A stretch of DNA of 64,000 nt, from contig DAIOTH010000001.1 of assembly GCA_036752125.1 (NCBI GenBank), forward strand, positions 1-64,000. Reading direction: 5' to 3'. Below the pieces are notes generated by a model, which saw nothing but the letters and a program-made list of their open reading frames with translations, had not been told where the DNA came from and made no database searches. Source of the stretch: MAG-120802 sp036752125 (GTDB lineage Bacteria; Actinomycetota; Actinomycetes; Nanopelagicales; Nanopelagicaceae). A program made the translations under genes and the position numbers. This document shows, piece by piece, positions 27,222 to 35,835 of the stretch (within the stretch, counting starts at the first letter, position 1; each line of letters starts with the position of its first letter).

Positions 27222-28159
27222 GCCAAGAATTTCAATCTTTTGATTTTCGTTGCAAATTCGGATCAAAGTACTTCCCATATCCCATTTTCACCGCAAGTGG
27301 TTGTGCATCGTCAGGTAAAGAGCTCTCTCAATTCTTCCCCTTGGAGGAGATTGGTGCGGTCGTAACAAAATCAATTGCTTTGAAACCCAGATCTGGTCGA
27401 GCAACTCCTCGAATGGCAGAAACACCAAGTGGCATGCTCAATTCCATTGGTCTACAAGGTCCTGGGATCGATCAGTTTTTAGAGGACGATATTCCTTGGC
27501 TTTTGGCAAATAATTCCCGTGTAGTTGTCTCTATTTCTGGTGAAACAGTTGAAGAATATGCATCGCTGGCTCGGAGACTTCGCGTAGTTCAGGGGCTAAG
27601 CGGAATTGAAGTAAACATCTCATGTCCCAACGTAGAAAATCGAGGAATGGTTTTTGCTTGCGATCCCATAGCATCGCGAGCTGTTGTAGAAGCGGTCCGC
27701 CGAAATATTGGCGGAGAACTTCCAATCATCGTGAAGCTTTCTCCGGATGTTACGGATATCGTCTCGATCGCGGGGGAAGTTATATCAGCGGGCGCGGATG
27801 GGCTGGCTTTGATAAACACGTTATTAGGAATGGCAATCGATATTGATGCGATGAGACCGAAATTGGCTGGGAAAACTGGTGGCTTATCTGGGCCAGCAAT
27901 TCGACCAGTAGCGGTCCGAGCTATTTACCAAGTGCATGCGGCTTTTAAAAATATCCCGATACTTGGCATGGGTGGAGTCACCAACGGGCGTGATGCACTC
28001 GAATTGATCATGGCAGGTGCAAGCGCTGTTTCCATTGGAACCGCTAATTTTGGTAACCCTTCTGCGCCAATAAAGGTAAAGAACGAACTTGAACTATTGC
28101 TCAAGGAAAAGGGTTTTTCATCGGTGAAAGATGCGGTCGGAGTTGCCCATGAAAATTGA
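27218..28159 (+). CDS. pyrD: Dihydroorotate dehydrogenase, class 1B catalytic subunit
   Basis: Oxidises dihydroorotate to orotate with FMN. The 313 residues show IFTASGCASSGKELSQ, the NISCPNVENRG segment and GLALINTLLGMAIDIDAMRP, all typical of the NAD-linked class 1B enzyme that works with PyrK. This is a soluble enzyme, unlike the quinone-linked class 2 enzyme common in many actinobacteria. ATG at 27218 overlaps the pyrK stop; an earlier in-frame GTG at 27173 would add an unconserved leader. It overlaps pyrF by 11 nt. Confidence 0.93.
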   Translation: MSQEFQSFDFRCKFGSKYFPYPIFTASGCASSGKELSQFFPLEEIGAVVTKSIALKPRSGRATPRMAETPSGMLNSIGLQGPGIDQFLEDDIPWLLANNSRVVVSISGETVEEYASLARRLRVVQGLSGIEVNISCPNVENRGMVFACDPIASRAVVEAVRRNIGGELPIIVKLSPDVTDIVSIAGEVISAGADGLALINTLLGMAIDIDAMRPKLAGKTGGLSGPAIRPVAVRAIYQVHAAFKNIPILGMGGVTNGRDALELIMAGASAVSIGTANFGNPSAPIKVKNELELLLKEKGFSSVKDAVGVAHEN

Positions 28160-28838
28160 TCAACGGATTATCCTCGCGCTTGATTTCCCTGATTTGGAAA
28201 GAACAATCGACATGATTGGGCTAACAAGTAGCGATATTTCAATCTACAAGTTGGGTCTTGAATTTTTCCTCGCGCAGGGACGCGAAGGCGTTAAGAAAAT
28301 ACAGGAAACATTTCCAGAGATAGATATTTTCCTCGACCTAAAACTTCACGACATACCCAACACAGTCGCTGGAGCTTGTGCCAGCGTGGCCCACTTAGAA
28401 CCGAAGTTCCTGACCGTCCATGCCGCAGGTGGATTTGAAATGATTAAATCCGCAGTAGCTCAATCACCCAAAACTTCAATTACTGCGGTCACGGTCTTGA
28501 CCTCACTTGATACTGAAGAACTTCAAACTCTAGGTTTGCCGAGCAACCCTGAGATGTTGGTGCTCTCACTTGCAAAGCGAGCTGTTGCCGCGGGTGCGAG
28601 CTCAATTGTCTGTTCACCTCTCGAGGTGAGCGCTCTTCGAAAGGCATTGGGAGATGAGATCATTCTTATTACACCAGGGGTTCGTCCGATGAATGCATCT
28701 CTCGATGATCAAAGTCGAGTGATGACGCCACGAGACGCAATCGATGCGGGTTCAACCTATGTTGTTATCGGTCGCCCGATTACACAAGCATCCAACCCGA
28801 CCTCTGCTGCTGCTGAAATCGCCTCGACGCTTAGGTAA
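28149..28838 (+). CDS. pyrF: Orotidine 5'-phosphate decarboxylase
   Basis: Last step to UMP. The 229 residues contain LALDFPDLE, the catalytic Asp-Lys-Asp group in FLDLKLHDIPNTVAG and the phosphate-binding VIGRPITQA. This is the classical group 1 enzyme rather than the longer form found in Mycobacterium. ATG at 28149 is preferred; an upstream ATG at 28131 lies deep in pyrD. Confidence 0.95.
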   Translation: MKIDQRIILALDFPDLERTIDMIGLTSSDISIYKLGLEFFLAQGREGVKKIQETFPEIDIFLDLKLHDIPNTVAGACASVAHLEPKFLTVHAAGGFEMIKSAVAQSPKTSITAVTVLTSLDTEELQTLGLPSNPEMLVLSLAKRAVAAGASSIVCSPLEVSALRKALGDEIILITPGVRPMNASLDDQSRVMTPRDAIDAGSTYVVIGRPITQASNPTSAAAEIASTLR

Positions 28839-28854
28839 CTTTGTAAGAAGTTGG

Positions 28855-28860
28855 TTTAAT
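28855..28860 (+). promoter_or_regulatory. -10-like element TTTAAT upstream of ihf
   Basis: TTTAAT lies 6 nt before the IHF ATG. It lacks the A at position 2 of the consensus, so it is a weaker case than the TANNNT sites. Confidence 0.35.
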
Positions 28861-28866
28861 TGCTCC

Positions 28867-29187
28867 ATGGGCGCGCCTCCGATATTAACTTTAGAAGAAC
28901 GTCGAGCCGCGCTAGCAAAAGCAGCTCAATCGCGAAAAGTGCGCGCACTCTTTAAATCGGAAGTGAAAAACGGCGATCGTCACTGGTTGGATGCTTTTAA
29001 GAGTACCGATGAAGCTATCCGCAAAATGAGAGTAAAGGAACTGTTGGAATCTCTTCCAGGTTTCGGAGAGGTACGCGCTAAAAATGTTCTCGATAGAGCA
29101 GGTATCTCAGTCTCTCGCCGCATTCAGGGCGTCGGTAGAAGTCAATACGAGAATTTACTAAAACTGTTGAAAGAGTCTGATAAGTGA
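28867..29187 (+). CDS. ihf: Integration host factor, actinobacterial type (mIHF/sIHF)
   Basis: A 106-residue nucleoid-associated protein. It matches the single-chain actinobacterial IHF, unrelated in fold to E. coli IHF: a basic N-terminal helix (EERRAALAKAAQSRKVRA) and a helix-two-turn-helix region with LLESLPGFGEVRAKNVLDRAGIS and RRIQGVGRSQ. It bends and compacts DNA and in Mycobacterium is essential. Start ATG at 28867 gives the family N-terminus. Location between pyrF and gmk is conserved. Confidence 0.93.
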   Translation: MGAPPILTLEERRAALAKAAQSRKVRALFKSEVKNGDRHWLDAFKSTDEAIRKMRVKELLESLPGFGEVRAKNVLDRAGISVSRRIQGVGRSQYENLLKLLKESDK

Positions 29188-29747
29188 TGCAGCAAGATGT
29201 GGCGCGTGGCAAGTTGATTGTGCTCTCTGGACCTGGAGGAGTGGGGAAGAGCACGATCGTTCAAGAGCTTAAGAAGCGCGATCATTTCTATTTTTCGGTA
29301 TCTGCAACAACTCGGGCTCCGCGAACAGGTGAAATTGATGGCGAGGCATATCACTTCGTCAGCGCTGATGAATTTCAAAGGATGATCAACAACCATGTTT
29401 TTCTTGAATGGGCGGATTTTGCTGGCTCGCGTTATGGAACTCCACGAGGACCAGTAATGTCTGCGTTAGCTGCAGGCAAAGATGTTCTTCTTGAGATAGA
29501 AATAGAAGGCGCTCGACAAGTTAAACGCGCTATGCCGGAAGCGCTGATGGTCTTTCTACAACCTCCTTCAATGGCCGAACTAGAAGCGAGAATTACTAAT
29601 CGGGGGACCGATAGCCCTGAACGAATAGCTGCTCGTCTGGCTCTAGCGAGGGCTGAGATGGCTGCCGCAGGGGAGTTTGACCATATTCTCACCAATCATC
29701 GAGTCGATGAAGTAATTCAATCGCTGGTATCCTTGGCGACCTCTTAA
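29187..29747 (+). CDS. gmk: Guanylate kinase
   Basis: Phosphorylates GMP to GDP. The 186 residues show the P-loop SGPGGVGKST, the GMP-binding SATTRAPRTGEIDGEAYHF (positions 38-56 approximately) and EIEIEGARQVK. The ATG at 29187 shares its A with the IHF stop codon; a GTG at 29184 in the same frame is an alternative start. It follows ihf and precedes rpoZ in the order general to actinobacteria. Confidence 0.96.
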   Translation: MQQDVARGKLIVLSGPGGVGKSTIVQELKKRDHFYFSVSATTRAPRTGEIDGEAYHFVSADEFQRMINNHVFLEWADFAGSRYGTPRGPVMSALAAGKDVLLEIEIEGARQVKRAMPEALMVFLQPPSMAELEARITNRGTDSPERIAARLALARAEMAAAGEFDHILTNHRVDEVIQSLVSLATS

Positions 29748-29777
29748 GTTTTCAAAAATACCGTTAAAGGAGCTCAT

Positions 29778-30035
29778 GTGGCATCGCTCGATGGAATCAC
29801 CAATCCTCCTATCGACGAACTTCTCGACAAGAGCGGTTCGAAGTATTCACTCGTTCTCTATGCTGCAAAGCGTGCTCGTCAGATCAATGCTTACTATTCC
29901 CAGCTCGGTGAAGGTTTGTTGGAATATGTTGGTCCGCTCGTTGAAACTCATGTTCATGAGAAGCCGCTTTCAATCGCTATGCGCGAGATTAACGACGGCT
30001 TACTCACGATAGAGAACCTCGAACCGCAAAACTAA
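29778..30035 (+). CDS. rpoZ: DNA-directed RNA polymerase omega subunit
   Basis: Small 85-residue RNA polymerase subunit that helps assemble the beta-prime subunit. Conserved segments are ITNPPIDELLDKSGSKYSLVLYAAKRARQIN (described in part) and EKPLSIAMREINDG. GTG start at 29778 follows an AAAGGAG ribosome-binding site with good spacing. coaBC starts 8 nt later. Confidence 0.94.
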   Translation: MASLDGITNPPIDELLDKSGSKYSLVLYAAKRARQINAYYSQLGEGLLEYVGPLVETHVHEKPLSIAMREINDGLLTIENLEPQN

Positions 30036-30043
30036 TCGCAGCC

Positions 30044-31264
30044 ATGGCTGGCGCACCCATCACTTTCCCACGCGGCCGAGAGTTGGTCCTTGGCATCAGC
30101 GCAGGAATCGCGGCTTATAAATCGTGCGAGCTACTTCGTAGGCTCCAAGACAATGGGTACCTAGTCACCGTAGTCCCCACAGAATCCAGTCTTAATTTTG
30201 TTGGTAAAGCTACCTGGGAAGCGCTTTCAGGCCGCCCAGTTTCTACAAGCATATGGGAGAACGTTCACTCGGTTTCACATGTCGCACTTGGCGATTCTGC
30301 GGATGTAATCGTTATCGCCCCGGCTACTGCTGATGTGATCGCCCGACTAGCACAAGGTAGAGCTGATGATTTACTTACAACCACAGTTTTGGCATCCAGC
30401 GCGCCCATTCTGATTGTTCCAGCAATGCATCCAAAGATGTGGCTTAATGCGGCAACAGAAGAAAATGTTCGAACCCTTCGCGCCAGGGGAGTAATTGTCA
30501 TGGAGCCAGAGGTGGGACGGTTAACTGGAAAAGATTCCGGAATTGGACGTTTCCCTGAGACGCAATCAATTATTGATGAAGTACTCCGTTTATCTAAAAA
30601 GAACGCAGTACTCGCAGGGAAGAAAGTCGTAGTTACAGCTGGCGGAACACGAGAAGCGCTAGACCCAGTTCGATTTATCGGCAATCACTCGAGCGGTAGA
30701 CAAGGATTGGCAATCGCGTATGAAGCCCTTAAAGCCGGGGCTGAAGTCACGGTAATCGCTGGAGCAACAGACCCCTTTTATTTGGAGGGAGCCCGCGTTA
30801 TCGATGTACAGAGCGCCCAAGAAATGCAGCGCGCTGTTGAAAGCGAATTTCACGATGCGGATGCCTTAGTTATGGCGGCTGCAGTTGCTGATGCACGCCC
30901 TACAACCATGTCAGATGAAAAAATTAAGAAGAACGAATTGCAAGAAATTTCACTCACCCGTAACGAAGATATCCTCGCTGGCATCTCTGCGCGAAAACGC
31001 CCTAATCAAGTGTTGGTTGGATTCGCCGCTGAAACTTCAGCTCAAGCGTTGGCCTTGGGTGAGACAAAGTTACGAGCAAAAGGAGCGGATTACCTTTACG
31101 TCAACGACGTTTCAGGCGGCGCAATATTTGGTTCAGATCAAACTTCTGGAACGCTCATTGGATTGGATATAGCTCCTATCGGATTTAATAATGTAGATAA
31201 ATTTGAAGTTGCGGAAGTCATCATCAAAGAGGTTGCTCACAGATTGGAACGAGTTCATGGCTAA
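30044..31264 (+). CDS. coaBC: Bifunctional phosphopantothenoylcysteine decarboxylase / phosphopantothenate--cysteine ligase
   Basis: Performs two steps of coenzyme A synthesis. The 406 residues have an N-terminal FMN-binding CoaC domain (GISAGIAAYKSCELLR, catalytic histidine near VHSVSHVALG, PAMHPKMW) and a C-terminal CoaB ligase domain (VTAGGTREALDPVRFIGNHSSGRQG). The substrate-recognition motif reads PAMH rather than PxMN, a change seen in actinobacterial members. It overlaps metK by 8 nt. Confidence 0.96.
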   Translation: MAGAPITFPRGRELVLGISAGIAAYKSCELLRRLQDNGYLVTVVPTESSLNFVGKATWEALSGRPVSTSIWENVHSVSHVALGDSADVIVIAPATADVIARLAQGRADDLLTTTVLASSAPILIVPAMHPKMWLNAATEENVRTLRARGVIVMEPEVGRLTGKDSGIGRFPETQSIIDEVLRLSKKNAVLAGKKVVVTAGGTREALDPVRFIGNHSSGRQGLAIAYEALKAGAEVTVIAGATDPFYLEGARVIDVQSAQEMQRAVESEFHDADALVMAAAVADARPTTMSDEKIKKNELQEISLTRNEDILAGISARKRPNQVLVGFAAETSAQALALGETKLRAKGADYLYVNDVSGGAIFGSDQTSGTLIGLDIAPIGFNNVDKFEVAEVIIKEVAHRLERVHG

Positions 31265-32450
31265 GCGTCTTTTTACTTCTGAATCGGTAACAGAAGGACA
31301 TCCTGACAAGATTGCTGATGCAATTTCTGATGCAGTACTGGATTCCCTATTAACTCAGGATCCAAAGAGTCGTGTGGCTTGTGAAACGCTGATCACAACG
31401 GGCCAGGTCCATGTGGCGGGAGAAGTCACAACCGATGGTTATGCCGACGTAAATGGATTGGTTCGTGAAACGGTTTTAAACATCGGGTATGACAGCTCTG
31501 AGAAGGGTTTTGATGGGAATAGCTGCGGCGTATCTATTTCTATCGGCCAGCAATCTCAAGATATCGCAGTTGGCGTTGATCACGCTGTAGAAGAACGCTT
31601 ATCTAAATCCACTGATCCGCTTGATCTTCAAGGCGCTGGCGATCAAGGCTTGATGTTCGGATATGCAACTCGTGATACCAAAGAACTGATGCCGCTACCT
31701 ATAGCAATGGCTCATCGACTCGCAGAAGAACTAACCCGTCAACGCAAAAATGGGACGTTAAGTTACCTCCGCCCTGATGGGAAAACTCAAGTCACTATTG
31801 AGTACGACGGTGACAAGCCAGTTGCATTGGATACCGTCGTGATTTCTTCTCAACATTCACCTGAAGTGGATTTAGATAAAACCTTGGCACCTGACATCAA
31901 GAAACATGTCATTGATCCAGTAATTTCTACTTTTAACTTATCTTCAACAAACGTGAGAGTTCTTGTAAATCCCACTGGCCGTTTTGTTATTGGCGGGCCT
32001 ATGGGCGATGCGGGTCTTACTGGAAGAAAGATTATTGTCGACACTTACGGAGGAATGGCGAGACATGGAGGAGGAGCTTTCAGCGGAAAGGATCCCTCAA
32101 AGGTCGACCGCTCTGCTGCCTATGCAATGAGATGGGTTGCTAAGAATGTTGTTGCGGCGGGATTAGCAGACCGCTGCGAAGTTCAGGTTGCTTACGCTAT
32201 TGGTAAAGCACAACCAGTTGGTTTATTTGTCGAAACTTTTGGAACTGAAAAAGTGCCAGTTAATCAAATTTCAGATGCTGTATTGAAAGTTTTTGATCTC
32301 CGTCCTGCTGCAATCATCCGAGATCTCAATCTACTAAGACCTATTTATTCCAAAACTAGCGCGTATGGACATTTCGGCCGGGAGCTTCCTGAATTTACTT
32401 GGGAAAGAACTGACCGGGCAGATTTGCTCGCTCGCGAAGTAAAAGGCTAA
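31257..32450 (+). CDS. metK: S-adenosylmethionine synthase
   Basis: Makes SAM from methionine and ATP. The 397 residues show ESVTEGHPDKIADAISDAVLD, GAGDQGLMFGYA and the glycine-rich GGGAFSGKDPSKVDRS. ATG at 31257 within the end of coaBC is the family start. No SAM riboswitch is visible before it, as expected inside an operon. It works with metH in the same window in the methyl cycle. Confidence 0.97.
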   Translation: MAKRLFTSESVTEGHPDKIADAISDAVLDSLLTQDPKSRVACETLITTGQVHVAGEVTTDGYADVNGLVRETVLNIGYDSSEKGFDGNSCGVSISIGQQSQDIAVGVDHAVEERLSKSTDPLDLQGAGDQGLMFGYATRDTKELMPLPIAMAHRLAEELTRQRKNGTLSYLRPDGKTQVTIEYDGDKPVALDTVVISSQHSPEVDLDKTLAPDIKKHVIDPVISTFNLSSTNVRVLVNPTGRFVIGGPMGDAGLTGRKIIVDTYGGMARHGGGAFSGKDPSKVDRSAAYAMRWVAKNVVAAGLADRCEVQVAYAIGKAQPVGLFVETFGTEKVPVNQISDAVLKVFDLRPAAIIRDLNLLRPIYSKTSAYGHFGRELPEFTWERTDRADLLAREVKG

Positions 32451-32458
32451 ATAACGCT

Positions 32459-34327
32459 GTGGCGACCGAGAAGCCACTCTCACTTCGCCGCCAAAGGGGA
32501 GCCGCGCAGACTCCAAGATCTGGACATACAAATGTCGCCAATATTCAGGTAGAGGTTTTCGTTGACAATGGAATCTTTCACTTAGATGAACCTTATTCCT
32601 ATTCAGTAAGGGAAGAGCTACGCGGAGAGATCAATGTTGGAACTATCGTTTGGGTTCCTTTCAATAATCAAAAAGTACTCGGCGTGGTGAAAGCCATCAG
32701 CAGTGGATCTGCTTCAGGGCTTAAATTTGTTGATTCGATAGCTCTATCGCCGGGATTTACTCCTTCGCTTCTTGAACTAGTAGAGGCCTTAAAAAATCGA
32801 TATGTCACTTCTAGATTTGATCTCTTTCGTTTCATGCTACCTCCTTTGTCCAAAGGGAAGTCAAAGTCGAGTAATGATTCCTCTGTTTCTTCAAGTAATA
32901 CAGGTTCAAAAGCTAAGAAAGTGGCAAGGAAAACTGCTAGATCTTTCGTGCTGGCCGACGTTGGCATCAGTTCCATAGATATTGCCGTCTCAACCTTGAA
33001 GAGAGATAGCGCTAAGCGAAGACTCATCATTGTTCCAACAGTCCGGGATCTCACGTCGATGAGAAGAAAGTTATTGTCAGCTGAAATTTCAGAATTTGTC
33101 GAACTTGGATCTCACCTAAAGAGCAGTGAACGACGAGAAGCTTTTGCACGGTTATCTGACGAAAATGTGAATCTTGTCATTGGAACCAGGGGCGCCATAT
33201 TTGCGCCTTGGGCAGGTATAGAGGAGATTGTTGTCGTTGATGATTTCTCGCCACATCATTACGAGATTAAATCGCCGTATTGGAACACCCGAGATGTCGC
33301 CCTATTACGGAGCGAGATTGAAAATGCGGCAATAGTATTTGTTGGCCAATCACTATCCCTCGAATTATTGCGCTTAGTTGATTCAGGTTGGATAAAACTC
33401 ATTTCGCAGGCAAACTTCTTTAGTCGGACTAAGCGACAGAAGGTCGTTACAGAACCCGACTCGTACCGGTCTACCGTCAAAGAAGGGCTGAAACATGGTC
33501 CTGTACTCATCAGCGTCGTAGAGAAGAGTTATTCAAATGTCTTTAGCTGCGAGAGATGTCGAACCATTGCGAAATGTGAATGTGGCGGAAGGGTTGTAAT
33601 CCAGAAAAAAGGGTTATTTGGTTGCACTATTTGTGAAAAGAGTTCAGGTAATTGGGCCTGCCAAGAATGTTCATACAGCAAATTCCGAACCATGAGAATT
33701 GGTGCGGAAAGAATTCATGACGACATAGGAAGGATGTTTCCCGGAATACCTATCCTGATCAGTACAGCGGAAAAACCTCTTATAGATGAGCTGGCTAAAC
33801 AATCAATTGTTATTTCTACATTTGGCGTTGAGCCGGAGTTCTCAGGCGGTTACGGCGCAATTGTGCTACTTGGTGGAGAAGACCTTGTTAATCGTCCATT
33901 TATTAGATCGGAAGAAGAGACGCTGCATCGTTTCTTCAAACTTCTTGGCAAGTTAAGCTCACATGGATTGATTTACTCGTCTTTACCCGCCCAGAATGGA
34001 ATCTCTCAGGCGATCATCCAGCAAAACCCAATAAAGAGATTGCGTGCGGAATCGCAAGAACGTCATGCATCAGACCTTCCACCGCATACACGTTTTGTAA
34101 GAATTCATGGAGACGCACTTTCGATGCCGGGTCTCCGAAGAAAGATTGATGATGAGTTTGGTAAAAAACTCGCTTCCTATATTTCGATCGATGGCACGTC
34201 CATCACCTTAAAGATTCAACATGAATACTCTAGTGAAGTACTTGCTTCGCTCAGGGCGCTACAGAAGCTCCGTTCTCTCAAGAAGAAAGCGCTCCTCGGT
34301 ATCCATGTCGATCCTTACGACATCTAG
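32459..34327 (+). CDS. priA: Primosomal protein PriA, helicase-inactive actinobacterial form
   Basis: A 622-residue PriA homologue used in replication restart. The N-terminal DNA-binding domain, zinc-binding region with paired cysteines (SCERC, KCEC, CTIC, ACQEC) and C-terminal domain are present. The Walker A position reads ADVGISSIDIAV with no GKT, and the DEEH box is replaced by VVDDFSPHH, so ATP hydrolysis is unlikely. Loss of helicase motifs is a known feature of actinobacterial PriA. A serine/lysine-rich low-complexity linker (about residues 130-160) separates the first two domains. GTG start at 32459. Confidence 0.9.
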   Translation: MATEKPLSLRRQRGAAQTPRSGHTNVANIQVEVFVDNGIFHLDEPYSYSVREELRGEINVGTIVWVPFNNQKVLGVVKAISSGSASGLKFVDSIALSPGFTPSLLELVEALKNRYVTSRFDLFRFMLPPLSKGKSKSSNDSSVSSSNTGSKAKKVARKTARSFVLADVGISSIDIAVSTLKRDSAKRRLIIVPTVRDLTSMRRKLLSAEISEFVELGSHLKSSERREAFARLSDENVNLVIGTRGAIFAPWAGIEEIVVVDDFSPHHYEIKSPYWNTRDVALLRSEIENAAIVFVGQSLSLELLRLVDSGWIKLISQANFFSRTKRQKVVTEPDSYRSTVKEGLKHGPVLISVVEKSYSNVFSCERCRTIAKCECGGRVVIQKKGLFGCTICEKSSGNWACQECSYSKFRTMRIGAERIHDDIGRMFPGIPILISTAEKPLIDELAKQSIVISTFGVEPEFSGGYGAIVLLGGEDLVNRPFIRSEEETLHRFFKLLGKLSSHGLIYSSLPAQNGISQAIIQQNPIKRLRAESQERHASDLPPHTRFVRIHGDALSMPGLRRKIDDEFGKKLASYISIDGTSITLKIQHEYSSEVLASLRALQKLRSLKKKALLGIHVDPYDI

Positions 34328-34332
34328 ACCGT

Positions 34333-34338
34333 TACAAT
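34333..34338 (+). promoter_or_regulatory. -10 element TACAAT of a leaderless promoter
   Basis: TACAAT is followed by 6 nt and the ATG of def. It lies in the 17-nt gap after priA and gives def its own start of transcription. Confidence 0.6.
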
Positions 34339-34344
34339 AACTCC

Positions 34345-34905
34345 ATGGCAATTCAACCAATTAGGTATTTTGGCGATCCGGTACTTACAACGCCCGCGGT
34401 TGAAGTTAAAGATTTTGATAAGGAGCTTCGGAATCTGGTTCGTGATCTGACGGAAACTATGGTTGATGCACCTGGTGCAGGTTTAGCTGCTCCTCAGATC
34501 GGAGTTCCCCTGCGAGTTTTTGTCTGGCATGTAGATGATGAATTTGGCCATTTAGTAAATCCAACTCTCGATTTGGGTGAAGAGATGCAAGAAGGAGAAG
34601 AGGGTTGTCTGTCCTTCCCCGAACTTTCATATGAGACGCCTAGAGCGATGCGTGCAGTGGCTAAGGGATGGAACATGCATGGCGAACCCCTCGTCGTTGA
34701 AGGAACTGAATTCCTAGCTCGAGCGCTGCAACATGAAACAGATCATCTCAATGGCGTCCTATTTATTGATCGCCTTCCTGCAGAGTTAAGAAAACAAGCT
34801 ATGAAGGAGATTCGCGAAGCTGAATGGTTTCTTCAGTCAGAAGCCAATGGTGCATCTTTAGAGATCAAAGTATCACCTCACGCAACCTTCGGACGTAATC
34901 TATAA
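34345..34905 (+). CDS. def: Peptide deformylase
   Basis: Removes the formyl group from the first methionine of new proteins. All three motifs are present in the 186 residues: GAGLAAPQIG, EGCLSFP with the metal-binding cysteine, and QHETDHLNG with the two histidines and catalytic glutamate. It sits just before fmt, which adds the formyl group to initiator tRNA, so the pair handles both ends of the formyl cycle. Confidence 0.97.
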   Translation: MAIQPIRYFGDPVLTTPAVEVKDFDKELRNLVRDLTETMVDAPGAGLAAPQIGVPLRVFVWHVDDEFGHLVNPTLDLGEEMQEGEEGCLSFPELSYETPRAMRAVAKGWNMHGEPLVVEGTEFLARALQHETDHLNGVLFIDRLPAELRKQAMKEIREAEWFLQSEANGASLEIKVSPHATFGRNL

Positions 34906-34926
34906 ATGAAGATCGGCTTTTAATCA

Positions 34927-35835
34927 ATGAAAGTCGTAATTGCATCATCTTCCGAGATTGCAGAGCCCGTTTTAACTGCTCTCCAAGGTTCAACGCACCA
35001 AGTTCTTGCAGGAATATCTATGCCAGATAAACCTGCAGGCAGAGGAAGACTTCTTCAAGCAAACAGATTTTCAGTTCTGTGTGAAAGAGAAGGTATTCCT
35101 TTGTACAAACCAGAAAGCCGATTGGAGCTCAACGAAGTTCTCACGAGTTTAGCGCCAGATTTAGTGATTACTATCGCATACGGCCGTTTAATTAAGAGTG
35201 GTGAACTGAATATTCCTAAATATGGTTGGCTCAATATTCACTTCTCACTTCTGCCACGATGGAGGGGAGCGGCGCCTGTCCAGAGGGCCATTCAGAATGG
35301 TGACAGCGAAACTGGTATTTCGATCTTTCAGCTTGATGAAGGTATGGACACAGGTCCCATTTTTCTCTCCAAACCCATTCCGTTGCGTGGTACTGAAACT
35401 TTCGGCAGTCTGCTTTCCGAATTGTCATCGTTGGCAGCTCCAGCGACTCTTCAAGTTCTAGAAATGATCGAAGCAGGTACCGCGCCAACGCCACAAAGTC
35501 ATGAAGCGGCAACGTTGGCGCCAAAATTGAGTAAAGACGAAGCGCGTATTGAATGGCATAAAAGTGCAACGGAGATTGATCGGCAGATAAGGGCCATGAA
35601 TCCCTGGCCAATAGCCTGGTCAACTCTTGATGGACAGCGACTATCAATATTGAGCGCGGTAAAAAATGATCAAGACGGAGAACCAGGTTCCGTTATTTCC
35701 ACGTCTCCATTGGTAATTGGGTGCGGCGAGAATTCGCTAGAAATCCTCTCAATTAAACCTGAAGGCAAAAAGCAGATGACCGCCAATGAATGGGTGCGAG
35801 GTGCTCGGATTTCTCAAGGTACAACTTTTCGATGA
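34927..35835 (+). CDS. fmt: Methionyl-tRNA formyltransferase
   Basis: Formylates Met-tRNAi using 10-formyl-tetrahydrofolate. The 302 residues contain the folate/catalytic block NIHFSLLPRWRGAAPVQRAI (Asn and His catalytic residues) and the aspartate in LDEGMDTGPI, followed by the C-terminal tRNA-binding domain. Length is normal. ATGA overlap with rsmB. Confidence 0.96.
   Translation: MKVVIASSSEIAEPVLTALQGSTHQVLAGISMPDKPAGRGRLLQANRFSVLCEREGIPLYKPESRLELNEVLTSLAPDLVITIAYGRLIKSGELNIPKYGWLNIHFSLLPRWRGAAPVQRAIQNGDSETGISIFQLDEGMDTGPIFLSKPIPLRGTETFGSLLSELSSLAAPATLQVLEMIEAGTAPTPQSHEAATLAPKLSKDEARIEWHKSATEIDRQIRAMNPWPIAWSTLDGQRLSILSAVKNDQDGEPGSVISTSPLVIGCGENSLEILSIKPEGKKQMTANEWVRGARISQGTTFR

Noticed and set aside
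31201..31257. SAM riboswitch before metK
   Set aside because: metK overlaps the end of coaBC and no SAM aptamer elements are visible.
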